A stretch of DNA of 64,000 nucleotides, taken from the NCBI GenBank assembly GCA_938002605.1, contig CALLAF010000021.1, positions 1 through 64,000 of the forward strand, in the 5' to 3' direction. The notes beneath the pieces are model-generated. The model saw only the letters and a list, made by a program, of their open reading frames with translations, had not been told where the DNA came from and searched no databases. The translations under genes and the position numbers were made by a program. The DNA comes from an uncultured Paracoccaceae bacterium. GTDB lineage: Bacteria > Pseudomonadota > Alphaproteobacteria > Rhodobacterales > Rhodobacteraceae. Shown one piece after another: positions 54,168 to 63,998 of this stretch (position 1 is its first letter; every line of letters begins with the position of its first letter).

Positions 54168-55973
54168 ATGGCTGCATACGAATATGAAACCCACACCTAT
54201 GACGCGATCGTCGTGGGCGCTGGTGGTGCTGGTCTGCGCGCGACGCTAGGTCTGGCAGAGCAAGGGCTGCGGACAGCCTGTATTTCAAAGGTGTTTCCAA
54301 CCCGTTCGCATACAGTTGCGGCGCAGGGTGGCATTGCGGCATCGCTGGGCAACATGGGCCCTGATAGCTGGCAGTGGCACATGTATGACACCGTCAAAGG
54401 GTCTGACTGGTTGGGCGATACCGATGCAATGGAATACCTCGCGCGTGAAGCTCCCAAAGCGGTTTACGAGCTAGAACACTATGGTGTGCCGTTTAGCCGG
54501 ACCGAAGAAGGTAAGATTTACCAGCGTCCATTTGGTGGTCACACCACAGAATTTGGCGAAGGCCCGCCCGTACAACGGACCTGCGCCGCCGCTGACCGGA
54601 CCGGTCACGCAATCCTACACACGCTTTATGGTCAGTCGCTGAAGCAGCAGGCTGAATTCTATATCGAATATTTCGCGCTTGATCTGATCATGTCCGAAGA
54701 TGGCGTCTGCCAAGGCGTGATCGCATGGAAGCTTGACGATGGCACCATGCATGTCTTCAACGCCAAAACCGTTGTTCTGGCGACTGGCGGCTATGGCCGT
54801 GCATATTTCTCGGCCACATCTGCACACACCTGTACGGGTGATGGCGGTGGTATGGTCGCCCGTCAGGGTCTGCCGCTGCAAGATATGGAGTTTGTACAGT
54901 TCCACCCGACCGGTATTTACGGCGCGGGTTGCCTGATCACCGAAGGTGCGCGCGGCGAAGGTGGGTATCTCACCAACTCTGAAGGCGAACGGTTCATGGA
55001 GCGCTACGCCCCGAATTACAAAGACCTTGCCCCACGAGATTACGTCAGCCGCTGTATGACGATGGAAATCCGTGAGGGGCGCGGTGTGGGCGCGGGCGGT
55101 GATCACATTCACCTCAACCTCAACCACCTCCCATCCGAGGCTTTGGCTGAACGTCTGCCGGGTATTTCTGAATCGGCCAAGATTTTTGCCGGTGTTGACG
55201 TGACCAAAGAACCGATCCCTGTTCTGCCAACGGTTCACTATAACATGGGCGGTATCCCGACCAACTATTACGGTGAGGTGCTGAACCCCACTGCCAAAGA
55301 TCCAAACGCTGTTGTGCCGGGCCTGATGGCTGTTGGTGAAGCTGGCTGTGCCTCTGTGCATGGTGCGAACCGCCTTGGCTCTAACTCGCTGATTGACCTT
55401 GTGGTCTTTGGCCGGGCGGCTGCGATCCGCGCTGGTGAGGTTGTTGACCGCAACGCGCCAAACCCAACATTGAACCAGCCATCAGTTGACGCATGTTTTG
55501 ATCGGTTTGACGGGCTGCGCCACGCCAAAGGCAATATCGCAACGGCTGATCTGCGCCTCGAGATGCAAAAGGCGATGCAGGCAGACGCTGCCGTGTTCCG
55601 TACCGACAAAACACTGGCCGAAGGTGTTGATAAAATGACAGCGATTGCGGGTAAGATGGATGACCTCAAGGTCACCGATCGTAGCCTTGTCTGGAACTCT
55701 GACCTGATGGAAACGCTGGAACTGACCAACCTGATGCCAAACGCATTGGCAACGATTGTTGGCGCGGAAGCCCGCAAAGAAAGCCGCGGCGCGCACGCCC
55801 ACGAAGATTACGCAACGCGTGACGATGAAAACTGGCGGGTGCACACGATCAGCCACGTCGACGGCAATAGCGTGAAGCTGAGCCATCGTCCTGTCATCAC
55901 GACCCCACTGACAACCGAAAAACAGGGCGGCATTTCCGAAGCGAAAATCGCGCCCAAAGAAAGGACGTTCTAA
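54168..55973 (+). CDS. sdhA: Succinate dehydrogenase flavoprotein subunit
   Basis: SdhA oxidises succinate to fumarate with covalently bound FAD. The 601-residue protein shows the FAD loop [15 protein letters not shown], the covalent FAD His in SHTVAAQGG, and the active-site region [10 protein letters not shown]. Length is normal. The stop overlaps the next ORF by one base (TAATG). Confidence 0.97.
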   Translation: MAAYEYETHTYDAIVVGAGGAGLRATLGLAEQGLRTACISKVFPTRSHTVAAQGGIAASLGNMGPDSWQWHMYDTVKGSDWLGDTDAMEYLAREAPKAVYELEHYGVPFSRTEEGKIYQRPFGGHTTEFGEGPPVQRTCAAADRTGHAILHTLYGQSLKQQAEFYIEYFALDLIMSEDGVCQGVIAWKLDDGTMHVFNAKTVVLATGGYGRAYFSATSAHTCTGDGGGMVARQGLPLQDMEFVQFHPTGIYGAGCLITEGARGEGGYLTNSEGERFMERYAPNYKDLAPRDYVSRCMTMEIREGRGVGAGGDHIHLNLNHLPSEALAERLPGISESAKIFAGVDVTKEPIPVLPTVHYNMGGIPTNYYGEVLNPTAKDPNAVVPGLMAVGEAGCASVHGANRLGSNSLIDLVVFGRAAAIRAGEVVDRNAPNPTLNQPSVDACFDRFDGLRHAKGNIATADLRLEMQKAMQADAAVFRTDKTLAEGVDKMTAIAGKMDDLKVTDRSLVWNSDLMETLELTNLMPNALATIVGAEARKESRGAHAHEDYATRDDENWRVHTISHVDGNSVKLSHRPVITTPLTTEKQGGISEAKIAPKERTF

Positions 55974-56311
55974 TGTGGAAATATGGATTGATTACTGCGG
56001 TAGCCTTTGGCCTGTCGGGATGTCTTGACGCGTCTGATAGCGTTGACCAAATCGCGCGCAGCAGTGCAAAAACTGTGGTGAATGGCGTCGTTGAAAGCAA
56101 GTTCCCTGGGGTCGATGCGACGCCGGTGACTGATTGTATTATTGACAACGCATCTAGCAGCGAAATCGTTGAAATCGCGCAGGCTGCCGTTGTTGGCACA
56201 ACCTCTGCGACAACGGATCTGGTGGTTGAGATTGCCGGGCGTCCTGATACGATTTCATGCATTGCGGATGACACATTGGGTGTTGGCGATCTGTTGTCGG
56301 TGTTCGGCTGA
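55973..56311 (+). CDS. Small lipoprotein in the sdh operon (112 aa)
   Basis: The type II signal peptide has lipobox LSGC (Cys at about residue 17). The mature part has a Cys pair (VTDCIIDN and TISCIADD) and an Ala/Val-rich helical middle. No known family. It starts one base into the sdhA stop. A small protein in this position recurs in related bacteria as far as I recall, so a link to complex II assembly is possible, but this is inference. Confidence 0.7.
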   Translation: MWKYGLITAVAFGLSGCLDASDSVDQIARSSAKTVVNGVVESKFPGVDATPVTDCIIDNASSSEIVEIAQAAVVGTTSATTDLVVEIAGRPDTISCIADDTLGVGDLLSVFG

Positions 56312-56613
56312 TGCGCGTGAGGCGGGGCAGTTTCCCAATTCTGGCCATGTGCCTTGTGGGTGCCTGCGCGGCAACGCCGCCCACGCCCGAGGAAGCAGCC
56401 CAGCGTTGCGAAGAACGTGCGCGTGCCGCCCAAGCCCCTACTGGTGGGGTCAGCGTTGGTGTGAATAGCGACACAGGTGTGTCGACCGGCATTAGTATTG
56501 GCCTATCCGCCGATCTGCTGCGCGGACGCGACCCACAAGAAGTATATGAAAGCTGCGTCATCGATTTGACCGGCGAAATGCCGATCCGCCCCGCGCGGCT
56601 TAGAAGTATATAA
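56311..56613 (+). CDS. Second small lipoprotein in the sdh operon (100 aa)
   Basis: The signal peptide ends in the lipobox VGAC (Cys at about residue 19). The mature part is Gly/Ser-rich in the middle (GGVSVGVNSDTGVSTGIS) and ends with a basic tail. No family recognised. It starts one base into the stop of the preceding lipoprotein (TGATG), so the two are coupled. Confidence 0.65.
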   Translation: MRVRRGSFPILAMCLVGACAATPPTPEEAAQRCEERARAAQAPTGGVSVGVNSDTGVSTGISIGLSADLLRGRDPQEVYESCVIDLTGEMPIRPARLRSI

Positions 56614-56617
56614 CGTC

Positions 56618-57253
56618 ATGACTGGGACCACGCGTGGAAATCAACCCCCATTTAACTCGACTGAGTATTGGAAAAAACGCTACCGTAAAGGAGGGACTTC
56701 AGGCGCGGGGTCCTATGGCCGGTTGGCGGAGTATAAGGCGTCGTACATAAACGAATTAGTGAAGACGAGACAGATAGATACCGTTGTAGAGTGGGGATGC
56801 GGCGACGGTAACCAAGCGTCTTATTTCAATTTTGATAGCTACGTGGGCCTCGATGTATCTCAAAGAGCAGTACGGAGTTGCAGACGCAAGTTTGCTCACA
56901 AGACCGGCTGGGAGTTCTGGAATGTCGATGACGTCAAAATCGATCGGTTCGATTTGTCGATGTCATTAGACGTTGTCTATCATCTAACAGAGGATGACGT
57001 CTTTAATGCGTATATGGAGAACCTGTTTAGTTGTTCGAATAAGTACGTTTTAATATATTCTTCTAACCGGAATGAGGTTTCAGCTGTTTCGCACGTAAGA
57101 CATAGAAAATTCACTGACTGGGTTTCGAACAATGTGCCGGCTTGGGTTATGGTTGACGCGCCTGATAATCCGTTCGAATTCGGACCAGGCAAGTCTGCCC
57201 AGACAAACTCGTTTGCTAAGTTCTGGCTATTTGAGGATGTTGATCATGGGTAA
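56618..57253 (+). CDS. Class I SAM-dependent methyltransferase (low GC)
   Basis: The 211-residue protein has the SAM-binding motif I VVEWGCGDGNQASYF (about residue 55), motif II region YVGLDVS and a post-motif FDLSMSLDVVYHL. It is similar to methyltransferases of sugar or small-molecule pathways. Base composition is clearly lower in GC than sdhA or sdhB. With the glycosyltransferase-like gene that follows, it forms an insert between sdhA and sdhB. The substrate is unknown. Confidence 0.8.
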   Translation: MTGTTRGNQPPFNSTEYWKKRYRKGGTSGAGSYGRLAEYKASYINELVKTRQIDTVVEWGCGDGNQASYFNFDSYVGLDVSQRAVRSCRRKFAHKTGWEFWNVDDVKIDRFDLSMSLDVVYHLTEDDVFNAYMENLFSCSNKYVLIYSSNRNEVSAVSHVRHRKFTDWVSNNVPAWVMVDAPDNPFEFGPGKSAQTNSFAKFWLFEDVDHG

Positions 57254-57351
57254 TTCTCTCATGGGGCTTCGGATATGGGGTATGTCAATAATACGGGGCC
57301 AACACTTTGGCAGCCCTTTCTTCGGTTGCCACAATAGCGCGTGTTTTTGAT

Positions 57352-58083
57352 ATGATCCGGGCACATATGGCGACATACCCTGTCCGGGCCGACGTTCTGC
57401 CTTTGGCCGTCGAGGACATCCTTTCACAGGTAGATCTCTTATTTTTAACGCTTAACGAGTACTCTGCTGTTCCTGAATGGATAGAATCGAGCCCTAAGAT
57501 AGAAGCCTCTATACCTACAGAAGATTTCAAGGATGTTGGGAAGTTCGTACATAAACCGGGTGATGATGATGTTGTCTTCTTTGTCGACGACGATATCAAA
57601 TACCCTGACGATTATGTTGAAAGGTCGATTTATCAGGCGCGTGCGATAGGCCTTAATGATAATGTTTTTGGATATCATGCTTCGACATATGATAAGGACC
57701 TAGAACAGGGTGCCAACTCAAGGAGAGCCTTTTCGTTTAAAAGGCGCAATTGGAGTGTTGAGTATGTTGATCAAATTGGGACTGGGACAATGATTGCGCT
57801 AGGCAAAAATGTCCCGCCATTAGCATATATGCGGGGCTCGCAACGTTTTGTGGATGTCCGATACGCAAAGTGGCTTTTTGAGAAGGCCGTGAACCTTGTC
57901 GTTCTTCCGCGCACGCCGCGATACCTTGACGAGAGGAATAGTAAGAACGCGGATGACACGGCGATTTACGAGACGTTTACCAAGAACAGTCCAAGAGCAG
58001 TGGTAGATGAAATTAGAACGTTTGCGGGGAAATCCCCGTTGATTGGCAAGAAAGTTGACAAGGCACAACCATGGTACAGCTAA
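57352..58083 (+). CDS. Glycosyltransferase-like protein (low GC)
   Basis: The 243-residue protein begins [20 protein letters not shown] and has an acidic motif [15 protein letters not shown] (DDD, metal binding in GT-A type enzymes) and a later [17 protein letters not shown]. This is a GT2-like architecture. A stop codon at 57289 limits the 5' end, and there is no Shine-Dalgarno sequence, so the start (TTG 57307 or ATG 57352) is uncertain and the gene may have lost its 5' end. The end overlaps sdhB by 13 bases. The role with the adjacent methyltransferase may be modification of a sugar or glycan. Confidence 0.7.
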   Translation: MIRAHMATYPVRADVLPLAVEDILSQVDLLFLTLNEYSAVPEWIESSPKIEASIPTEDFKDVGKFVHKPGDDDVVFFVDDDIKYPDDYVERSIYQARAIGLNDNVFGYHASTYDKDLEQGANSRRAFSFKRRNWSVEYVDQIGTGTMIALGKNVPPLAYMRGSQRFVDVRYAKWLFEKAVNLVVLPRTPRYLDERNSKNADDTAIYETFTKNSPRAVVDEIRTFAGKSPLIGKKVDKAQPWYS

Positions 58084-58850
58084 CACTCCCTAAGAATTCC
58101 CGCATGACGGTGGGAAAAACGTGGCCAAAGCCCGAAGGTGCGACCAATTTGCGCAAGGTGCAGATTTATCGGTGGAATCCCGATGATGGGAAGAACCCGC
58201 AGCTGGATACATATTTTGTTGATATGGATACTTGCGGCCCGATGGTTCTGGACGTTCTGATCAAGATCAAAAACGAAATTGATCCAACGCTCACGTTCCG
58301 CCGCTCATGCCGCGAAGGTATCTGTGGGTCATGTGCGATGATGATCGACGGGGTGAATACGCTGGCGTGTATCTACGGGCTGGATGAGATCAAGGGCGAC
58401 GTAAAAATCTATCCTTTGCCGCATATGCCTGTGATCAAGGATTTGATCCCTGACCTGACCCATTTCTATGCGCAGCACGCCTCTATCATGCCATGGCTGG
58501 AAACAAAAACGAACCGCCCCGCCAAGGAATGGAAGCAGTCAATCGAAGACCGCAAGAAACTTGATGGCCTGTATGAATGTGTGATGTGCGCGTCTTGTTC
58601 AACATCGTGCCCGTCGTACTGGTGGAATAGCGACCGCTATCTTGGGCCAGCCGCGCTGTTGCACGCCTACCGCTGGATCATCGATAGCCGTGATGAGGCT
58701 ACGGGCGAACGTCTGGACGATCTTGAAGATCCGTTCAAACTGTACCGCTGCCACACGATCATGAACTGTGCTAAGACTTGCCCAAAGGGGCTGAACCCGG
58801 CCAAGGCGATTGCACACATCAAAGGCATGATGGTTGAACGCGTTGTTTAA
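58071..58850 (+). CDS. sdhB: Succinate dehydrogenase iron-sulphur subunit
   Basis: SdhB carries electrons from FAD to the quinone site through [2Fe-2S], [4Fe-4S] and [3Fe-4S] clusters. The 259-residue protein has the cluster motifs [31 protein letters not shown] and [20 protein letters not shown]. It overlaps the glycosyltransferase-like gene by 13 bases, so its expression depends on the inserted genes being read through. Confidence 0.97.
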   Translation: MVQLTLPKNSRMTVGKTWPKPEGATNLRKVQIYRWNPDDGKNPQLDTYFVDMDTCGPMVLDVLIKIKNEIDPTLTFRRSCREGICGSCAMMIDGVNTLACIYGLDEIKGDVKIYPLPHMPVIKDLIPDLTHFYAQHASIMPWLETKTNRPAKEWKQSIEDRKKLDGLYECVMCASCSTSCPSYWWNSDRYLGPAALLHAYRWIIDSRDEATGERLDDLEDPFKLYRCHTIMNCAKTCPKGLNPAKAIAHIKGMMVERVV

Positions 58851-58895
58851 ATTTTGTCGGTCATCTCGCCCGTGATGATCTGCACATAAACTCAT

Positions 58896-58932
58896 AAAAA
58901 ACCCTCGCAATTTTGCGGGGGTTTTTGTTTTG
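58896..58932 (+). terminator. Rho-independent terminator after sdhB
   Basis: AAAAACCCTCGCAA pairs with TTGCGGGGGTTTTT around a short TT-type loop and is followed by T-rich sequence. It lies about 45 bases after the sdhB stop and ends the sdh operon. Confidence 0.9.
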
Positions 58933-58971
58933 TTAAGGCCACCTACATGAATTGAAAAAAGAGATCATAAA

Positions 58972-60360
58972 ATGCGGTCAACAGGAATGCGGTTTTTTGT
59001 TGTGGGGCTTCTTGCCCTACTTATGTTTATTCCATTGTTTTTTGCGGGCGAAATTGTCGATAGCCGCGCTAGATATGCGCGCGAAAGCCTGCGTAGCGTC
59101 AGTAGTGAATGGGGCGGGCCACAGACCATATCGGGCCCGCAGCTTGTCATTCCGGTTGAAGGACCCGTTGAGGTCGAAAAACAACGCGAGATAAGAGACG
59201 ACGACGGTGAGGTTCGGATTGAAACCTACGCTGAAATCGAAATTCGTCGCCGTCAGTCGCTTGTGCTGTTGCCTGAAAACTTTGCAGTGGATTTTTCGAC
59301 AGTGAGCGAAATCCGAAAACGGGGGCTTTTTGAGGTCCCGGTGTATCGTGCGAACAGCAAGATTTCTTTTGATTTCTCGGTTGAAGGGCTGGATGCTAGT
59401 GTCGGCGATCAAGATACGATTTTATGGCAACACGCGCGCCTTGAGGTCGGATTAACATCCAATCGCGCGCTGCGCGGTGCTGCGATATTGTCCGTCGATG
59501 GTCGCGACGTGCCCCTTCGCCCACGGCTGTCGTCATCTGGCGTGATGGCCACTGTCGGGGATCCGCAAGCGGCGCAAACTTATGAGCTTGTCCTTGAATT
59601 TAATGGCGCAAGGAGCCTCTATGTTGCACCTGTTGGATGGTCAAACACGATAACCATGTCGAGCGATTGGCCGCATCCAAGTTTTTCTGGTGCGTTCTTG
59701 CCTGACAGCTCCGAGCTTTCAGAAGCAGGTTTTCACGCGCAGTGGACAATCCCAGGGCTTGCACGCCCCCTTCCACAAGTTTCCCGTAGCGATCAAATTG
59801 ATAACGCCTCACAGCGAAGCTTTGGCGTGCGTTTTTATCAGCCCAATGATTTCTATCAGCAAGCTTACCGCGCAGCGCGCTATGGGCTGTTGTTTATTTC
59901 TTTGACGTTTTTGACAGTTTTGTTGATCGAAAAGCGTCAGGCCCGCCCGGCGCACCCGGTGCAATACATTTTGATTGGTCTTGCGCAGTCGACATTCGTT
60001 TTGTTGATGGTGGCCTATGCTGAACAGATCGGCTTTGGCGCTGCATATATACTGTCGGCGGCAGTGACGACCGCGTTGATCACATTTTACGCGTTTGTGG
60101 GGCTAAAGCTGGGCAATCGGGCGTGGATTTTGGGCGCTTTGCTCGTGGTTCTATATGCGGTGCTCTATTTGATCCTGCGGAGTGCGGATTATGCACTTAT
60201 GTTTGGCGCGACCCTTGCGTTTATGGCGATCGCTGCCACTATGATCGCGACGAAAGACGAAGAATGGTATGGGGCAGAAGGTAAGAAAACGCGATCTTGG
60301 TTGCGCGCCAAAACTGCAAAGCCCCTACCGCATACAAAGGTCCCCGATGAACCCACCTAA
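58972..60360 (+). CDS. creD: Inner-membrane protein CreD family
   Basis: The 462-residue protein has one N-terminal membrane segment, a large periplasmic domain (about 40-300) and a C-terminal block of five to six membrane segments (about 305-430), as in E. coli CreD, which is linked to envelope stress and colicin E2 tolerance. GAGATC precedes the ATG at 58972. No creB/creC two-component genes are in the window. Its end overlaps the next gene by 14 bases. Confidence 0.88.
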   Translation: MRSTGMRFFVVGLLALLMFIPLFFAGEIVDSRARYARESLRSVSSEWGGPQTISGPQLVIPVEGPVEVEKQREIRDDDGEVRIETYAEIEIRRRQSLVLLPENFAVDFSTVSEIRKRGLFEVPVYRANSKISFDFSVEGLDASVGDQDTILWQHARLEVGLTSNRALRGAAILSVDGRDVPLRPRLSSSGVMATVGDPQAAQTYELVLEFNGARSLYVAPVGWSNTITMSSDWPHPSFSGAFLPDSSELSEAGFHAQWTIPGLARPLPQVSRSDQIDNASQRSFGVRFYQPNDFYQQAYRAARYGLLFISLTFLTVLLIEKRQARPAHPVQYILIGLAQSTFVLLMVAYAEQIGFGAAYILSAAVTTALITFYAFVGLKLGNRAWILGALLVVLYAVLYLILRSADYALMFGATLAFMAIAATMIATKDEEWYGAEGKKTRSWLRAKTAKPLPHTKVPDEPT

Positions 60361-61189
60361 AGATGCCGATGCGCGCCGCGCGGTCCCGCCGGTCATATGC
60401 TATCCGACGGATACGTTGCCCGCTGCTGATATGGCGCTGTATCAAACCGCCCGCGACAGGTTGACACCTCTGTCGCGGGTGACCGTCGCGCCACGAGATG
60501 CAGCGGTAATCAAAGTGCCTGCCGGGCATTTTTTGCGCATTCATTCGGTCGATGGCCCGCAGGTTGGCGACTTGAACTTGTTTAACGCCAATGATCTGTC
60601 AGAGCGGTTCTATTCCGGTAAGACCCGTGCGTTGCACGGCACCCATGTGACCACCGGTGACCGCTTGTGGTCGTCGTTTCCGACCCTGCGCCCGATGGCG
60701 ACGGTGACGCATGATACGTTAGATTGGTACGGAATGGATGCATTTGGCGGCTCTGTGCATGATGTAATCGGGACGCGTTGTGATCCTTACACCGGGAATT
60801 TACTGTCTGACGCGCAGTATCACCATTGTTGCCATTCTAACCTGACCCGCGCCTTGGCCGGGCATATGGGGCAGGGGTTAGACGCCGCTGAACCGCTGGT
60901 GCATGATGTGTTGAATGTATTCATGTGTACCGGGTTTACCCGCGATACCGGGCAGTATTTTATGAAAGCCAGCCCCGTGCGTCCGGGCGATTATATCGAA
61001 CTATTTGCGGAAATCGATCTGCTTGCCGTGCTGAGCGCTTGCCCCGGCGGCGATTGCAGTGCTGAACATTCAAGCGATGCAGCTGCGTGCTATCCGCTTG
61101 ATATGGAAGTGCTCCGCCCCCAAGACGGCACCCTTGACGGGTGGGTGCCGCCTGTTGTGAACGGGTATGACCGCAGTCACGGTGTTTAG
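60347..61189 (+). CDS. DUF1989 (urea carboxylase-associated) family protein
   Basis: The 280-residue protein belongs to the DUF1989/urea amidolyase-associated family: [24 protein letters not shown], then [14 protein letters not shown] and [13 protein letters not shown]. Several members are near urea carboxylase genes and are used in urea or amino-acid amide metabolism; no such genes are visible here. AAAGG lies 7 bases before the ATG at 60347. The stop overlaps the deoD stop region by 4 bases. Confidence 0.83.
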   Translation: MNPPKDADARRAVPPVICYPTDTLPAADMALYQTARDRLTPLSRVTVAPRDAAVIKVPAGHFLRIHSVDGPQVGDLNLFNANDLSERFYSGKTRALHGTHVTTGDRLWSSFPTLRPMATVTHDTLDWYGMDAFGGSVHDVIGTRCDPYTGNLLSDAQYHHCCHSNLTRALAGHMGQGLDAAEPLVHDVLNVFMCTGFTRDTGQYFMKASPVRPGDYIELFAEIDLLAVLSACPGGDCSAEHSSDAAACYPLDMEVLRPQDGTLDGWVPPVVNGYDRSHGV

Positions 61190-61890
61190 GCAAAAGCCGC
61201 CTCAAGCGCGATTTCAACCATATCCCCAAAGGATTTTTCGCGGTCTTCGGCAGGGAGGGCTTCGTGGGTGATGAGGTGGTCACTGACCGTAAGAACCGCA
61301 AGCGCGCGTCGTCCGTGCCGGGCTGCAAGATTGTATAGCTCTGCCGCTTCCATTTCGACGCCTAGAATCCCGTGTCGCACCATCTGTTCATTCAGATCGG
61401 GGCGTTCGTCATAGAATACGTCAGATGAATAGATGCCGCCAACATGCGTAGGCACGTCCTTGGCTAAGGCCGCGCGATGGGCGGCGGCAAGCAATTCGTA
61501 GTCTGCGCAGGGGGCAAAGTTCAATTCTTTGAAGATGCCGCTAGATGGGGTTGAAAGCGTTGATGCCGTCATTGCCAAAATCACGTCGCGAATACCGACA
61601 TTTTTTTGCATCCCGCCGCATGACCCGATGCGGATCAGCGTTTGCGCGTCATAATCTTTGATCAATTCATTGGCGTAGATCGACAGCGACGGCATGCCCA
61701 TGCCCGACCCTTGAATTGTGACGGGGTGGCCGTTCCATGTGCCGGTAAAACCAAGCATGCCACGCACCTGATTAATGCAGCGCGCATCTGTTAGGAACGT
61801 TTCCGCCGCCCATTTCGCGCGATACGGATCGCCCGGCATTAATACGGTCGGGGCGATGTCACCTTTTTCAGCGCCGATGTGGATGGTCAT
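61186..61890 (-). CDS. deoD: Purine-nucleoside phosphorylase DeoD type
   Basis: DeoD splits purine nucleosides with phosphate. The 234-residue protein has the phosphate loop [10 protein letters not shown] near the N-terminus, the GSCGGM motif and the purine/ribose-binding VEMEAAELY; the tail contains TVSDHL. Length and motifs match the hexameric DeoD class. It is transcribed towards the DUF1989 gene. Confidence 0.95.
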   Translation of the reverse strand: MTIHIGAEKGDIAPTVLMPGDPYRAKWAAETFLTDARCINQVRGMLGFTGTWNGHPVTIQGSGMGMPSLSIYANELIKDYDAQTLIRIGSCGGMQKNVGIRDVILAMTASTLSTPSSGIFKELNFAPCADYELLAAAHRAALAKDVPTHVGGIYSSDVFYDERPDLNEQMVRHGILGVEMEAAELYNLAARHGRRALAVLTVSDHLITHEALPAEDREKSFGDMVEIALEAAFA

Positions 61891-61971
61891 ATCTGGTCTC
61901 CTTTTGCTTTTACGCTCAGACTATGCCGAACAGGTACAAAGCGGGAGACCCGAAGTTAGATTTCAGTCCGC

Positions 61972-63933
61972 CTAAGATTTCTCGCGCGGGTCGACCAATT
62001 GAACAATATCACCCATGATCTTGTTCAATTCGAAATCTTTCGGCGTATATACTTTTGCGACGCCCATCTTTTGCAGCGCAATGGCATCCTCATCTGGAAT
62101 AATCCCCCCCGCGATGACGGGAATGTGGGTAAGATTGGCGGCGGCAAGCTTTGTCATCACATCACGGACCAGTGGCACATGCGACCCTGATAGGATCGAC
62201 AGGCCAATGACATGCGCCTCGTTCTCGCGCGCGGCTGCGACGATCTCATCGGGGGTTAGGCGAATACCTTCATAGCTAATATCCATGCCGCAATCACGCG
62301 CGCGGGTTGCGATTTGTTCGGCACCGTTGGAGTGCCCATCAAGACCGGGTTTGCCGACTAAAAACTTCATGCGGCGTCCCAGTGCGGAACTGACCAGATC
62401 GACCTGTTCGCGCAGATCATCAAGCCCTTCGGTCCGGTTTGATTGGTTTGCGCTGACCCCGGTTGGCGCCCGATATTGGCCAAAGACGCTCCGGATCACG
62501 TCAGCCCATTCGCCTGTTGTCACGCCAGCACGTGCACAGGCAATCGATGGGGGCATCATGTTGCTACCGTCTTTGGCGGCTGCACGCAGCGCGGCGAGGG
62601 CTGTGCCTACCGCCGCATTGTCGCGCGTGTCTTTCCATGCGCGCAGACGACTTAGTTGATCGGCCTCTGCTTCAGGGTCTGCAACCATAATCGCGTCATC
62701 CCCTGCGGTCAGCGGTGACGGTTCGCCCGCTTGCCATTTGTTCACCCCAACAACGGTTGTGCGCCCGTCTTCGATACTGGCGATCCGCGCGGCATTGCTT
62801 TCGACCAAACGCGATTTCATGTATCCGATTGCGCCAACGGCCCCGCCCATCCCATCGATCTGGGCCAGTTCAGCGCGCGCGCCTTCTTTCAGGGCGCTAA
62901 CCTTGCGGTCAATGGCAGGGTTGCCATCGAAAAGATCATCGAATTCCAACAGATCAGTCTCATACGCCAGAATTTGTTGCATCCGCAGCGACCATTGCTG
63001 ATCCCAGGGGCGCGGCAGGCCCAAAGCCTCGTTCCATGCCGGCAATTGCACCGCACGCGCGCGGGCGGTTTTCGATAGGGTCACGGCCAGCGTTTCAAGC
63101 AAAATCCGGTAGACATTGTTTTCAGGCTGCTGTTCGGTCAGGCCAAGCGAATTCACCTGTACCCCATAGCGGAACCGCCGGTATTTTGCGTCCTCGACCC
63201 CGTACCGGGTCGCGCAGATTTCATCCCATAGCTCGACAAAGGCGCGCATTTTGCACAGTTCGGTGACAAAGCGAATGCCTGCATTCACAAAAAACGAAAT
63301 GCGGCCCACCATTGCGGGAAAATCAGCGGCGGGCACTTTGTCCTTGAGGTCATCCAAAACCGCTGTCGCGGTCGCCAATGCAAAGGCGAGATCTTCTTCG
63401 GGTGTCGCACCGGCTTCTTGTAGGTGGTAGGAACAGACGTTCATCGGGTTCCATTTGGGTAGGTGTTCGCGCGTATAGGCAGCGACATCGGTGATCATCC
63501 GTAAAGAAGGTTCAGGCGGGCAGATATAGGTGCCACGCGACAGGTATTCTTTGATAATGTCGTTCTGTACGGTGCCTTGTAGCGCGGAAATATCTGCGCC
63601 TTGCTCTTCGGCGACAGCGATATAAAGCGAGAGCAACCAAGGCGCGGTCGCGTTGATCGTCATCGAGGTGTTCATTTGATCAAGCGGAATGTCATTGAAC
63701 AGTGCACGCATATCGCCCAGATGGCTGACAGGCACGCCGACTTTGCCAACTTCGCCTTTGGCGAGCACGTGATCGCTGTCATACCCCGTCTGGGTAGGTA
63801 GATCAAAAGCGACGGAAAGCCCGGTCTGCCCTTTGGCAAGGTTGCCCCGGTAAAGCGCATTGGATGCGGCCGCAGTTGAATGGCCTGCGTAGGTCCGGAA
63901 TAGCCATGGGCGGTCTTTCTGCGCGTGTGACAT
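61972..63933 (-). CDS. ecm: Ethylmalonyl-CoA mutase
   Basis: Ecm is a coenzyme B12 enzyme that rearranges ethylmalonyl-CoA to methylsuccinyl-CoA in the ethylmalonyl-CoA pathway for C2 assimilation. The 653-residue length is that of Ecm, shorter than methylmalonyl-CoA mutase (~710-740). It has the mutase barrel (about 1-500) and the B12 domain with GLDGHSNGAEQ (the cobalt-ligand DxHxxG), LSILSGSH and GGIIPDEDAI. Presence of mch and mcl2 in the same window supports Ecm over Mcm, although the two families are closely related and cannot be separated by eye with full certainty. Confidence 0.88.
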   Translation of the reverse strand: MSHAQKDRPWLFRTYAGHSTAAASNALYRGNLAKGQTGLSVAFDLPTQTGYDSDHVLAKGEVGKVGVPVSHLGDMRALFNDIPLDQMNTSMTINATAPWLLSLYIAVAEEQGADISALQGTVQNDIIKEYLSRGTYICPPEPSLRMITDVAAYTREHLPKWNPMNVCSYHLQEAGATPEEDLAFALATATAVLDDLKDKVPAADFPAMVGRISFFVNAGIRFVTELCKMRAFVELWDEICATRYGVEDAKYRRFRYGVQVNSLGLTEQQPENNVYRILLETLAVTLSKTARARAVQLPAWNEALGLPRPWDQQWSLRMQQILAYETDLLEFDDLFDGNPAIDRKVSALKEGARAELAQIDGMGGAVGAIGYMKSRLVESNAARIASIEDGRTTVVGVNKWQAGEPSPLTAGDDAIMVADPEAEADQLSRLRAWKDTRDNAAVGTALAALRAAAKDGSNMMPPSIACARAGVTTGEWADVIRSVFGQYRAPTGVSANQSNRTEGLDDLREQVDLVSSALGRRMKFLVGKPGLDGHSNGAEQIATRARDCGMDISYEGIRLTPDEIVAAARENEAHVIGLSILSGSHVPLVRDVMTKLAAANLTHIPVIAGGIIPDEDAIALQKMGVAKVYTPKDFELNKIMGDIVQLVDPREKS

Positions 63934-63970
63934 GTCGGGTCCTTGTGAAACAATATTGCGTTTATGGGTT

Positions 63971-63998
63971 ACTATCCGGTATTTTGTGTTGTTGTCAA
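63971..63998 (-). promoter_or_regulatory. Predicted promoter of ecm
   Basis: On the minus strand TTGACA (63998-63993) and GATAGT (63976-63971) are spaced 16 bases apart. This gives a consensus -35 and a reasonable -10 about 40 bases before the start codon. No B12 riboswitch fits in the 67-base gap within the window. Confidence 0.5.

Noticed and set aside
55094-55110. GGTGATCACATT within sdhA resembles the TGTGATCACA operator
   Set aside because: It lacks the first two bases of the palindrome, is inside a conserved coding stretch (GGDHIHL), and is explained by the protein sequence.
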